Below are positions 1-6,612 of a stretch of DNA of 16,315 nt, piece by piece. The position numbers and the translations under genes are program-made. Source of the DNA: CAYSFW01 sp964620675 (GTDB lineage: Bacteria; Pseudomonadota; Gammaproteobacteria; UWMA-0217). The notes beneath the pieces are model-generated. The model saw nothing but the letters and a program-made list of their open reading frames with translations, searched no databases and had not been told where the DNA came from. Position 1 is the stretch's first letter; each line of letters begins with the position of its first letter. The DNA lies in NCBI GenBank assembly GCA_964620675.1, contig CAZUJU010000057.1, positions 1 to 16,315 of the forward strand, given 5' to 3'.

Positions 1-10
1 CGAATTGAAC

Positions 11-61
11 GGCCGCAGGCCGGCCCGCAGGGCGAAGGGCAGGATGCCCGGAGTAATCGGG
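11..61. repeat. Cluster of short GC-rich inverted repeats
   Basis: Several small palindromes follow each other: GGCCGGCC at 18-25, GGGC-aggat-GCCC at 37-49 and CCCG-gagtaat-CGGG at 47-61. No coding sequence is evident. The stretch resembles REP-like intergenic repeats, but only one copy is visible, so the family assignment is weak. Confidence 0.35.
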
Positions 62-89
62 CACGTAGCGCGTGCACCCGGAAGGTGTA

Positions 90-164
90 GCCGAATTCAC
101 CACAGCTTTTTCTCGAATACAGCACGTTACGCTCGCCAATGAGCGATCAACTGAGGAATCTAGG
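90..164 (-). repeat. Interspersed repeat, left copy (inverted relative to the right end)
   Basis: Read on the minus strand from 164, this stretch begins CCTAGATTCCTCAGTTGA and runs through GTAACGTGCTGTATTCG to an A-run near 107-111. The same series of blocks, in the same order, occurs on the plus strand from 16169. The match is strong for about 58 nt and weaker to about position 90. It abuts the broken end of the RelE-like fragment, so the repeat or a rearrangement at its edge interrupts that gene. The repeat family is not one I can name. Confidence 0.7.
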
Positions 165-570
165 TTGAAACCGTGCGGTGAACGACCGGGCGCGGATCGA
201 TACTCGCACGCAGCGACCAGCAGTTTTTATCTTTCGCCTGATCCAGCTTGTGAAAACTCAAACCCGGCGCGGCGAGGTTCAATTGCAGATCGAACGCCAT
301 CGTCTTGACGAGCTTCTGTTCGTCGCCGGACAAGCGCGCGAGGCTGTCGGCGAAGCGTTCGCTGTTCAGGGTGTCCAGGACCGTCTGCCGTTCGTTGGCA
401 TCCAGGGCCAGGGGCGGGCAAGGCCGAGGTGCCCGCGGCCGGGGCGGCCCCATGACCGTGCGGTGGTGCGCGCGGGCCTTCTGGCGTGCAGGCTCGCCAC
501 GCCCCAGGCCCATGGCGCGACTCGCCGCGCCGGCACCGAGCGTGGGGGTGAGCTCCAACGCGGCGGCCAT
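160..570 (-). pseudogene. Chimeric pseudogene: IS3-family orfB N-terminus fused to a RelE-like toxin-domain fragment
   Basis: The first ~75 residues match the start of IS3-family OrfB proteins: an initial PTLGAGAASRAMGL stretch, a proline/arginine-rich linker, then ALDANERQTVLDTLNSERF. A normal OrfB would continue into the DDE integrase core, which is missing. From about position 345 down to 175 the frame instead reads DSLARLSGDEQKLVKTMAF, then GLSFHKLDQAKDKNCWSLR and VVHRT. I recognise this as the RelE-like domain found alone or at the N-terminus of some UvrD-type helicase proteins. That domain also lacks its start and its end. The ATG at 570-568 overlaps the orfA stop, as is usual for orfB. 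The frame stops where the interspersed repeat begins. Neither half can work as transposase or complete toxin. The fusion is seen directly; the family calls come from motif memory. Confidence 0.75.
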
Positions 571-1103
571 CAAGTGTTCCCGCGCTTGTCGGTGGCCGCG
601 AGCAGATCCAGCAGTGCAGTAACTTTTTTTTGGACCTCGATCACCAACTGCGCCTTGTCGAGTTCGACGCGCAGCTTGTCGCGCTCGCGGGTGAGCTGGG
701 CAATCTGCAGTGCATCGATGCGCGCCCCAGCATCCACCTTGGGGCCGCGCTTTTGCGGCGCCAGTGCCGCGAGGTCTGCGGCCTCACGTTGGCGCCGCCA
801 GGTGCTCAGGGACGATGAGTACACGCCCTCGCGGCGCATCAGCGCGCCGATTTCTCCGGGCCGGGTGCATTGGTCAGCGGCCTGCAGAATGCGGCGCTTG
901 TCGGCGTTGGTGAAGGTGCGGCGGCGCGCACGCGGCACCACCTCGGAATCGCTGCCGGGCGGGATCGGCGACGGCGCCGATCCGGGCGCATCTTCAGTCG
1001 CCCTACGGGCTCCATGCGATGCGCCCGGATCGGAAGGAACGTTCTCTGCGTGCATGGGCACCTTCGACTGCTGGTTGATCTTCATACCGACCTCTTTGCT
1101 CAC
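570..1103 (-). CDS. IS3-family transposase OrfA
   Basis: This 177-aa protein carries a helix-turn-helix block (RRRTFTNADKRRILQAADQC, then IGALMRREGVYSSSLSTWRR). A KRGPKVD linker and a leucine-zipper-like coiled coil (IAQLTRERDKLRVELDKAQL, then VIEVQKKV) follow. This is the usual OrfA architecture, in which the HTH binds the terminal repeats and the coil mediates multimerisation. The start is GTG at 1103-1101; the first ~60 residues are low complexity and a later start is possible. The gene overlaps the orfB start, and an A8 tract at 624-631 could serve for -1 frameshifting. OrfA looks intact, but its partner OrfB is truncated, so the element is probably immobile unless helped in trans. Confidence 0.85.
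   Translation of the reverse strand: MSKEVGMKINQQSKVPMHAENVPSDPGASHGARRATEDAPGSAPSPIPPGSDSEVVPRARRRTFTNADKRRILQAADQCTRPGEIGALMRREGVYSSSLSTWRRQREAADLAALAPQKRGPKVDAGARIDALQIAQLTRERDKLRVELDKAQLVIEVQKKVTALLDLLAATDKRGNT
624..631 (-). promoter_or_regulatory. A8 slippery tract, candidate -1 frameshift site in orfA
   Basis: The minus strand reads CAA AAA AAA GTT in the orfA frame (VQKKV). A -1 slip gives AAA AAA AGT, and that frame stays open with no stop codon to the orfB ATG at 570. IS3 elements commonly make their OrfAB transposase by -1 slippage on such A-runs. In this truncated copy the product would be non-functional. Confidence 0.5.
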
Positions 1104-1133
1104 TGATCTCTCGGGGGTAGGTGTCGCAGGTCA

Positions 1134-1572
1134 TATTGGCACGGGGGGTACCGCGAGCTTCTTTGGCTGTGGCGAGGCTTAAGCGCCGCCCCTATAACGT
1201 GGTCGTCGCGGCGGTTTCCAGCAAGCTCGCACGTACGATCTGGGCGGTGCTGGCCCAAGAGTCGGGCCTTCGATCCGAGGGCCTTCAGCGCCACGCTGCG
1301 CGTTTGAATCCTTGCCCTTTGACCAAGTTTGGAAGCGTTCTTGAGGAACGTCGGCGATACCGCCATGATGGCGGATAGGTCGGACCGGGACGCGGTAAAC
1401 CTGATAGGGAAACGAACCTTGAGTTCGTATTTCAGAACAGGTCTTCGTCAGCGGATTCCATCAGGGCCAGCAGGCTTACCGCCCGCGCCAACAGGCCGGA
1501 TATTAGATTGCATCCTTTATCCTGCCGCCCCATGCAAAAACCGTTTGACTCTCCGGGAGGCGTCCATATAAG
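1134..1572 (+). mobile_element. IS110/IS1111-family element remnant (transposase C-terminus and 3' end)
   Basis: In the frame of position 1163 the sequence encodes ARLKRRPYNVVVAAV followed by SSKLARTIWAVLA. This matches the C-terminal end of IS110/IS1111-type transposases, usually 'LARRPxNVxxVALANKxARxxWALL'. Similarity covers only about 1150-1265; everything before it (RuvC-like catalytic part) is absent. The following non-coding DNA ends with a tract containing GGGAGGCGTCCATATA near 1555-1570, which resembles what I remember of 3' ends in this family. It appears cut on its left by the IS3 element. It is clearly inactive. Confidence 0.55.
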
Positions 1573-1600
1573 CGTTCCCTAACGAGTTTTGTCGTAACCT

Positions 1601-2128
1601 ATGGCCGTGTCCGAAATCGCCCAAGGCTTTCCACCCATCGCCGACTCGGCGGCGACGATCCTCGTCTTGGGATCGATGCCGGGGGCAGAGTCGCTGCGCC
1701 AGAACGCCTATTACGCGCACCCGCGCAACGCTTTCTGGCCGATCATGGGCCGTTTGCTTGGGTTCGACCCCGCGGCCACCTATGTCGAACGAACGGCGGC
1801 ACTCACCCATGCTGGCGTCGCGTTGTGGGACGTGCTCCGCGCCTGCGAGCGATCAGGCAGTCTCGATGCCCGGATCATCGACGCTTCGATCGTCGTCAAC
1901 GACTTCGCCAAGTTTTTTCAGCGCCATCCACGCATCGACCGGGTGTTTTTCAACGGCGCGCGGGCCGATCAGGAATTTCGCCGCCGCGTGCTACCGCTGC
2001 TGCCTGCACGCGGCGAGGCACTCGCCTTGCACCGCCTACCATCGACCAGCCCAGCCCTGGCGCAGTTGAGCTTTGAGCAGAAACTGGCCGCGTGGCGCAC
2101 GCTGTCCGCGTCACTCAAGCGGCCGTGA
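1601..2128 (+). CDS. DNA-deoxyinosine/uracil glycosylase, UDG superfamily family 6 (HDG-like)
   Basis: This 175-aa protein would remove deaminated bases (hypoxanthine, possibly uracil) from DNA to start base-excision repair in the cytoplasm. The visible family marks are motif A GSMPGAESL (24-32), then YYAHPRNAFWPIMG (37-50), whose Asn43 fits the catalytic Asn position of family 6. GVALWDVL (72-79), the strand FFNG (116-119) and the DNA-intercalation motif LPSTSPA (146-152) follow. Length is normal for the family. The ATG start has no convincing Shine-Dalgarno sequence, and its promoter may lie in or beyond the IS110 remnant just upstream. The 3' end overlaps the convergent methyltransferase gene by 14 bp. 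The family call is firm; exact substrate preference cannot be read from sequence. Confidence 0.88.
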   Translation: MAVSEIAQGFPPIADSAATILVLGSMPGAESLRQNAYYAHPRNAFWPIMGRLLGFDPAATYVERTAALTHAGVALWDVLRACERSGSLDARIIDASIVVNDFAKFFQRHPRIDRVFFNGARADQEFRRRVLPLLPARGEALALHRLPSTSPALAQLSFEQKLAAWRTLSASLKRP

Positions 2129-3659
2129 GTACGCCCTGGCGTGCAAACAGCGCGAGTAGGTGCTGCACATTCACGGCGACCTGACGCCCGCGTTTGTCCG
2201 GATTACGTTCGAGCGTGCCCGGCGGGACCAGCGCTCCGCTCTCAAACGCCTTCAGCAAGGTCGTCACTAGTTGTTCCACGGTGCGTGTTCCGTCGCACAG
2301 CGCCAGCAACTGGCGACCGAAAGCGTCAAGCTCCAGATTCGCGTGACGGATCGTTGCCAGGTTCCCGCTGTCGGATTGATGGCGCGCCAGAGGGGTCGCC
2401 AGCGGACGCTCGATCAGACCCGGCGCGAGCAGGCGCGCGGTCGGCTCGGCGCTCACGTAATGATGCGCGAACAACGAGAACAACTCGCCGGCCAGGTGCT
2501 CGGTCTGGGCCACAAACACCGGTCCGCCCGCCTGCTTGACCGTATGTTGCGCCAGCGCGGTCAGCTCGTCGTAGGCAAGCGAATCGGGAAAACGCTCGCT
2601 GAGGTGGACCAGCGCGGCCTTGGTCAGCGGGTGCTGAACCGGCACCTCGGTCCCGTCGGCCTTGAGGAAGGTCTGGCGTTTGGCGCGTTTGTAGTCGACC
2701 GACTTGGGCGGGACCAGATCCGCGGCCAATGCCAGGGTTTCGAACGCCGCGAGTGACGGGTCGCGATAACGCTCGACGTCGGCATGTACCAAAAGACTTT
2801 GGCGGAAATTTCGCAGCCGGATGTAGTCGAGATGGCGCTCGCGTTCGAACAGGTCATCCATTCCACTGAAGAGTTGGTCGACGCGCTCGCCCAACGCCGA
2901 CGGAAAACTCATATGCAGATCGGTGTCGCACAGATACTGCAGGCCGTGTCGATCGGCATCGTCAACGAACTGGGTGAACCAGAACGGCTCATTCACGGTT
3001 TCCAGATATTCATGGTAGAGATAGCTGGGATGGGCGCGCCGTAAATATTCGATCTCGTGCTTGAGATAGCGCGCGGTGAGCGCATCGAGATCGCGCAATG
3101 CTTCATCCATGAAGTCGAGAAATGCGTGCGCGGCCGCCAGCTTGGCGCGCGGTCCGACCGCGTCGCGGGTGTTTTCGAGCAGCATATCGCGCAACACGCC
3201 GCGCATCCGCCAGCCGGGCAGCGTGTTGTAGCTGATATAGGCCACTCCGGTCGGCGCCAGCAGGGCGCGACAAAGGGCCAGCAATTTTTCCCGCACCGGC
3301 GCCGGCACCCAGGAATAAACCCCGTGCGTGATGATGTAGTCGAACTGACCGAGCGAGGTGTCGAGCAACGCGATGTCGCCCTGTCGGATCCGCACGTTGC
3401 CGAGGCCGGTCGCCCGGATCAACGCCTCACCGTCCGCGGCCTGGCGCGCCGAGAGCTCAATGCCGAGACACTCGGTTCCGGGTAATTGCCACGCCATCGG
3501 CACCAGATTGCCACCCGCGGCGCAGCCTAGCTCCAGCACCCGACAGCACGCAGGATCGGGCGTGGCGACCCCGAACAAGCGCCCGAGCGCCGCCAGGGTC
3601 GTCGGATGGGTCTCAGGAAACGGGGTGCTCTGGTAAGGAATCTCGTCGTAAGTATCCAT
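2115..3659 (-). CDS. Class I SAM-dependent methyltransferase with methyltransferase-regulatory domain
   Basis: I chose the ATG at 3659 (MDTYDEIPY, 514 aa) because homologues begin this way; an upstream in-frame start adds 18 unlikely residues. Motif I is VLELGCAAGGNL (41-52), with the acidic strand end CLGIELS (65-70) and an FDYIITHGVYSWV motif (106-118), defining a Rossmann SAM-binding fold. The segment around 206-292 (YLYHEYLETVNEPFWF through RLRNFRQSLLVHAD) matches the methyltransferase regulatory domain family (PF10119 type). The C-terminal ~140 residues (around LTKAALVHLSERFPDSLAYD) form a further helical domain seen in these proteins. Substrate unknown. It is transcribed alone and converges with the DNA glycosylase gene; nothing nearby suggests a pathway. 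Confidence 0.85.
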   Translation of the reverse strand: MDTYDEIPYQSTPFPETHPTTLAALGRLFGVATPDPACCRVLELGCAAGGNLVPMAWQLPGTECLGIELSARQAADGEALIRATGLGNVRIRQGDIALLDTSLGQFDYIITHGVYSWVPAPVREKLLALCRALLAPTGVAYISYNTLPGWRMRGVLRDMLLENTRDAVGPRAKLAAAHAFLDFMDEALRDLDALTARYLKHEIEYLRRAHPSYLYHEYLETVNEPFWFTQFVDDADRHGLQYLCDTDLHMSFPSALGERVDQLFSGMDDLFERERHLDYIRLRNFRQSLLVHADVERYRDPSLAAFETLALAADLVPPKSVDYKRAKRQTFLKADGTEVPVQHPLTKAALVHLSERFPDSLAYDELTALAQHTVKQAGGPVFVAQTEHLAGELFSLFAHHYVSAEPTARLLAPGLIERPLATPLARHQSDSGNLATIRHANLELDAFGRQLLALCDGTRTVEQLVTTLLKAFESGALVPPGTLERNPDKRGRQVAVNVQHLLALFARQGVLTAA

Positions 3660-4045
3660 GCGGGGCCTCGCTGTGTTCGCGGCGAGGGTAAACCGCCCCT
3701 CGCCCCCGAACAAGCGCGAACCGTCGCCGATTGCGATCTACCCCCGAAGGCGGCGAAAATGTCGCCGGGTCACGTCCGATCGTGGATACCACCCCAACGC
3801 TCACGCCACACGATGACCCAGGCGAGCGGCGGTCGGCCGGGTCACCCGTAATTGGTCACGCCGGGCGTTGACGGGAATTGAATCAGTCCGAAGCCGCCGA
3901 GGCGCCAATCCCGAGATGCAGGACGAAACTCCGGCCGACTGCCCTGGTCTCTTATTACGCGACGTGGCGCGTAGCAGCGCCGCGGTCCAGATGGCAGCCA
4001 ACCGTACCATGCGCCCATACCGCGAGGTCCAACAGGAAATCCATT
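3660..4045. other. Divergent intergenic region without recognisable gene
   Basis: This ~385-bp stretch separates the minus-strand methyltransferase start from the forward gene at 4046. Open frames cross it on both strands, but none gives a recognisable protein or a well-placed ribosome site. It should contain the promoters of both flanking genes; I could not identify convincing -35/-10 pairs. Confidence 0.4.
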
Positions 4046-4504
4046 ATGCCAACCAACGCCCCGCAACGTACCCCCGATAGTCTCAATCGGCCGCGCCGCT
4101 CGCGCGCCATGACGCGCTTGATTCCACTGCTGATGCTGCTTGGTTTCGCGGCCTTGGTCTCGTATCGCGAGGTTCCGGTCGTCCGCGATACCGTCTTGCG
4201 CTACCTTGAACCGCAAGCGGTCGGCGCGCTCGAGGTGTGCCGCAAGGCTGCGGTGAAGCAAGGTCAGAACCCGGAGTTCGCGCGCCTGATCGAGCACGGC
4301 GAAGCGCATGCGACCGCGGCTGGATACTTCGTCGATCGGGTCGTGGTGGGCGAAATGGTGGCCGGTCGCGGCGAGGTCCGGTTCGCGGTCACCTGCCATG
4401 TCGATGCGACGGGCAATCTAGCCCAGGTCCACCGCGAGGAACGTCCCGCCGAGCTGCCGACGGAGGAGGTCTCCAGCCCACGCGCGGGACCACCCGGCAA
4501 GTAG
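4046..4504 (+). CDS. Membrane-anchored hypothetical protein, 152 aa
   Basis: The start at 4046 is preceded by AACAGGAAAT, a good Shine-Dalgarno spacing; the frame is open further upstream, but that part has no coding character. A basic N-terminus (RPRRSRAMTR, about 15-24) is followed by one hydrophobic helix (LIPLLMLLGFAALVSY, about 25-40). The topology should be an inner-membrane anchor with the rest periplasmic, or an uncleaved signal. The soluble part (about 60-130) has VCRKAAVKQGQNPEFARLIE and a beta-rich VRFAVTCHVDATGNLAQVHR, with two cysteines (65, 117). The tail is proline- and glycine-rich. I do not recognise the family. A later start at 4109 (MTRLIP) is possible but lacks a ribosome site. 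It lies ahead of the DUF2058 gene with a 190-bp gap. Confidence 0.7.
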   Translation: MPTNAPQRTPDSLNRPRRSRAMTRLIPLLMLLGFAALVSYREVPVVRDTVLRYLEPQAVGALEVCRKAAVKQGQNPEFARLIEHGEAHATAAGYFVDRVVVGEMVAGRGEVRFAVTCHVDATGNLAQVHREERPAELPTEEVSSPRAGPPGK

Positions 4505-4694
4505 CCGCACCGCGCAGCCGGACCGGGGCCATTTGCGGCATCGGGTTTCGCAGCGGCGAGACGCCCAAGTGCCGCAAAATACGCGATCGCGGCGTTTGTT
4601 TTTGACGGCGAGCGTGTGATAGAACAGGCACGCACGACGAGTCAACGTGTGGTGTAGGGATGAATCAGCGACTATACGGAAACTTCCAGCAAGC
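4505..4694 (+). other. Intergenic region upstream of DUF2058 gene
   Basis: This 190-bp gap contains an imperfect hairpin around 4577-4600 (ACGC-gatc-GCG followed by GCGTTTGTTTTT). It could be a weak intrinsic terminator for the gene ending at 4504. No confident promoter is seen for the following gene. Confidence 0.3.
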
Positions 4695-5321
4695 ATGACG
4701 ATGAAAAACGCGCTCCAGGAACAGCTCTTGAAGGCCGGACTGATCACTCAGGAACAGCTGGAACAGGCCGCCGCCAAACCTCGCCCCAAGGACTCGTCGC
4801 GGCCCGCCCAGCAGCGTTCCCAGGCAAAATCGCCGCCAAACCCGCGCAAGCAGGCCAAGCCCGCGCCGCGCCCGGCCGCACCCCGCCCTGTCGTCGCACC
4901 ACCGAGGCCCGCGGACGACCTGAAGGCGGCCTACGCCGCCAAGGCCAAGGCCGAGCAAGAGGAGGCGCAACGCAAAGCGGAGCTGGCGGCGCTACGCAAA
5001 GCCAACAAGCCGAAACTGGCAACCCTGATTCAAGCCCACACCTTGAACGCAGCCGACGCCGATGTGCCGTTCCAGTTTCAGGTCGGCACCAATATCAAGC
5101 GGATCTACGTCACCGAGGTCCAGCGCACCCAGCTGTTAGCGGGTGATTTGGTCATCACCTTCCTCGAAGGCAAGCGCTGCATCATTCCGAGCGCGATTTG
5201 CGCCCAGATTCTTGAACTCGATCCCAAAAAGATCTTAATCACGCAGAAGTCCGACATCGAAGCCGCGCGCGGCGACGATCCCTATGCAGAATACGAGGTT
5301 CCGGACGACTTAGTGTGGTAG
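4695..5321 (+). CDS. DUF2058 (YaiL-type) protein, 208 aa
   Basis: The N-terminus KNALQEQLLKAGLITQEQLE (about 4-23) is the signature helix of the DUF2058 family, to which Escherichia coli YaiL belongs. A long low-complexity Pro/Ala/Lys/Arg linker (about 28-73) is followed by a charged coiled-coil stretch rich in AKAKAEQEEAQRKAELAALR (about 81-101). The conserved C-terminal domain (about 105-208) is seen in VPFQFQVGTNIKRIYVTEVQ, then CIIPSAICAQIL, and it ends DDPYAEYEVPDDLVW as in homologues. Biochemical function is not established; the basic linker would suit nucleic-acid binding, but that is only inference. The start is ATG 4695, with MKN at 4701 as an alternative. It is followed 40 bp later by the TraB gene on the same strand. 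Confidence 0.9.
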   Translation: MTMKNALQEQLLKAGLITQEQLEQAAAKPRPKDSSRPAQQRSQAKSPPNPRKQAKPAPRPAAPRPVVAPPRPADDLKAAYAAKAKAEQEEAQRKAELAALRKANKPKLATLIQAHTLNAADADVPFQFQVGTNIKRIYVTEVQRTQLLAGDLVITFLEGKRCIIPSAICAQILELDPKKILITQKSDIEAARGDDPYAEYEVPDDLVW

Positions 5322-5361
5322 CGGGGAACCCCCCGTCGCACCCCAGACCTCAAGGTATTTC

Positions 5362-6579
5362 ATGCAAGATCAAGAACATTCCGAGCCACTCGTTACCCTG
5401 ACGATTCAGGGGCGGCCAGTCACCCTGCTAGGTACTGCGCACGTTTCGCGGCAGAGCGCCGAAGCGGTTACTCGTCTGCTCGACAGCGGCGACTACGATC
5501 AGGTTGCGATCGAGTTGTGCGAAAGCCGGCACACCCAGATTCAGGATCCTGACCACCTCGCGCGCATGGACCTGTTCCGCGTCGTGCGCGAGGGCAAGGC
5601 CGCGATGGTCCTCGCCAGTCTCGCGCTGGGCGCGTTTCAACAACGTCTCGCGGAACAATTCGGGATCGATCCTGGCGCCGAAATGCGTGCCGCGATGCGG
5701 GCCAGCGACCAACACCAGCTGCCGCTGCATGTGGTCGACCGCGAGATCGGCGTGACCCTGAAGCGGGTGTATCGGTCGGTTCCGTGGTGGAAGCGTTCGA
5801 CCATCTTCGCGGGTCTGGTCGCCAGCGCAATTACGCGCGAAAAAATCGAAGAAGCGGACATCGAACGACTCAAGCAGGGGGATGTCCTGGAGAGCACGTT
5901 TCAGGAGTTTTCCGAGCAGTCGCAAGAAATCTACCAGCCGTTGATCGCCGAACGCGATCGTTACATGGCGTTGAATTTGTTTAACATCGCACGTGAGCAA
6001 ACACCGCGCCACCTGCTTGCCGTAGTCGGCGCCGGTCACCTCAAAGGCCTGGCGGAACATTTGCAGGCACTCGATCGCGCCGAACCAGAACCCTCGGCGA
6101 TCACACGCGAACTCGCCGACCTCAACCAGCTGCCGCCGCCGGGCCTATTCGTGCGTTTGCTGCCATGGTTGATCCTGCTCCTGATCGCGGGCGGCTTCGT
6201 CATCGGCTTTACCCGCGGCCCGGAAATCGGTTGGCAACTGGTGTTCGACTGGGTGGTGATCACCGGCGGCCTGGCGGCGCTGGGGACGGTGATCGCAGCG
6301 GGGCACCCGCTGACCATCGCAGCGGCCTTTCTAGGCGCGCCGCTAACCACACTGCACCCGGCAATCGGGATCGGGATGTTGACCGGCTTGGTTGAGTTGC
6401 TGGTACGGCGCCCGGTCGTCGCGGACTTTGGCCACTTGCGCCACGACACCGCGCACTGGAGCGGATGGTGGAAAAACCGCGTGTCGCGCGTGCTGCTGGT
6501 GTTCGTCTTAAGCTCGATAGGAGCCGCGACCGGGACCTACATCGCTGGCTTCAGAATTTTCGACCAGCTATTCGGTTGA
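5362..6579 (+). CDS. TraB/PrgY family protein with C-terminal membrane domain
   Basis: This 405-aa protein has the TraB/PrgY/GumN-type fold, proposed to be protease-like (TIKI-related). The N-terminal domain shows GTAHVS (24-29), VAIELCESR (48-56), DRE (126-128) and GAGHLKG (223-229), the conserved polar clusters of the family. The C-terminal third is hydrophobic, with helices near 263-284, 293-314, 318-346 and 375-396, so the protein should sit in the inner membrane. In enterococci PrgY shuts down pheromone activity. Chromosomal bacterial homologues like this one have no settled role, so I infer only a membrane-bound putative peptidase. The ATG is preceded by AAGGTATTTC, a good ribosome site. 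It may be co-transcribed with the DUF2058 gene. Confidence 0.88.
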   Translation: MQDQEHSEPLVTLTIQGRPVTLLGTAHVSRQSAEAVTRLLDSGDYDQVAIELCESRHTQIQDPDHLARMDLFRVVREGKAAMVLASLALGAFQQRLAEQFGIDPGAEMRAAMRASDQHQLPLHVVDREIGVTLKRVYRSVPWWKRSTIFAGLVASAITREKIEEADIERLKQGDVLESTFQEFSEQSQEIYQPLIAERDRYMALNLFNIAREQTPRHLLAVVGAGHLKGLAEHLQALDRAEPEPSAITRELADLNQLPPPGLFVRLLPWLILLLIAGGFVIGFTRGPEIGWQLVFDWVVITGGLAALGTVIAAGHPLTIAAAFLGAPLTTLHPAIGIGMLTGLVELLVRRPVVADFGHLRHDTAHWSGWWKNRVSRVLLVFVLSSIGAATGTYIAGFRIFDQLFG

Positions 6580-6583
6580 GTGT

Positions 6584-6612
6584 TCGACTGAACAAGCGGT
6601 GCGTTCAGTCGA
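6584..6612. terminator. Perfect 10-bp inverted repeat between convergent genes
   Basis: TCGACTGAAC (6584-6593) pairs perfectly with GTTCAGTCGA (6603-6612) around a 9-nt loop. It lies just after the traB-like stop and spans the stop codon of the opposing FHA gene. No T-tract follows on either strand, so it may be a bidirectional mRNA 3'-end stabiliser or a Rho-associated site rather than a classical intrinsic terminator. Confidence 0.5.

Larger units (their letters stand above)
345..1133 (-). mobile_element. Truncated IS3-family insertion sequence
   Basis: The element contains orfA and the first ~75 codons of orfB. On the minus strand the outer end may be TGACCTGCGACACCTACCCC, starting at 1133. 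It begins with the TG dinucleotide usual for IS3 ends and lies 30 nt upstream of orfA. The other end is lost at the join to the RelE-like fragment near 345-360, so the terminal repeat cannot be confirmed by pairing. Confidence 0.6.

Noticed and set aside
178..1182. Long plus-strand frame of 334 codons
   Set aside because: It is the antisense shadow of the minus-strand IS3 orfA and the chimeric orfB. Its product is low complexity and unlike any family.
3878..4045. N-terminal extension of the hypothetical protein ending at 4504
   Set aside because: The added ~56 residues have no recognisable character, whereas the ATG at 4046 has a well-spaced ribosome site followed by a basic stretch and a membrane helix.
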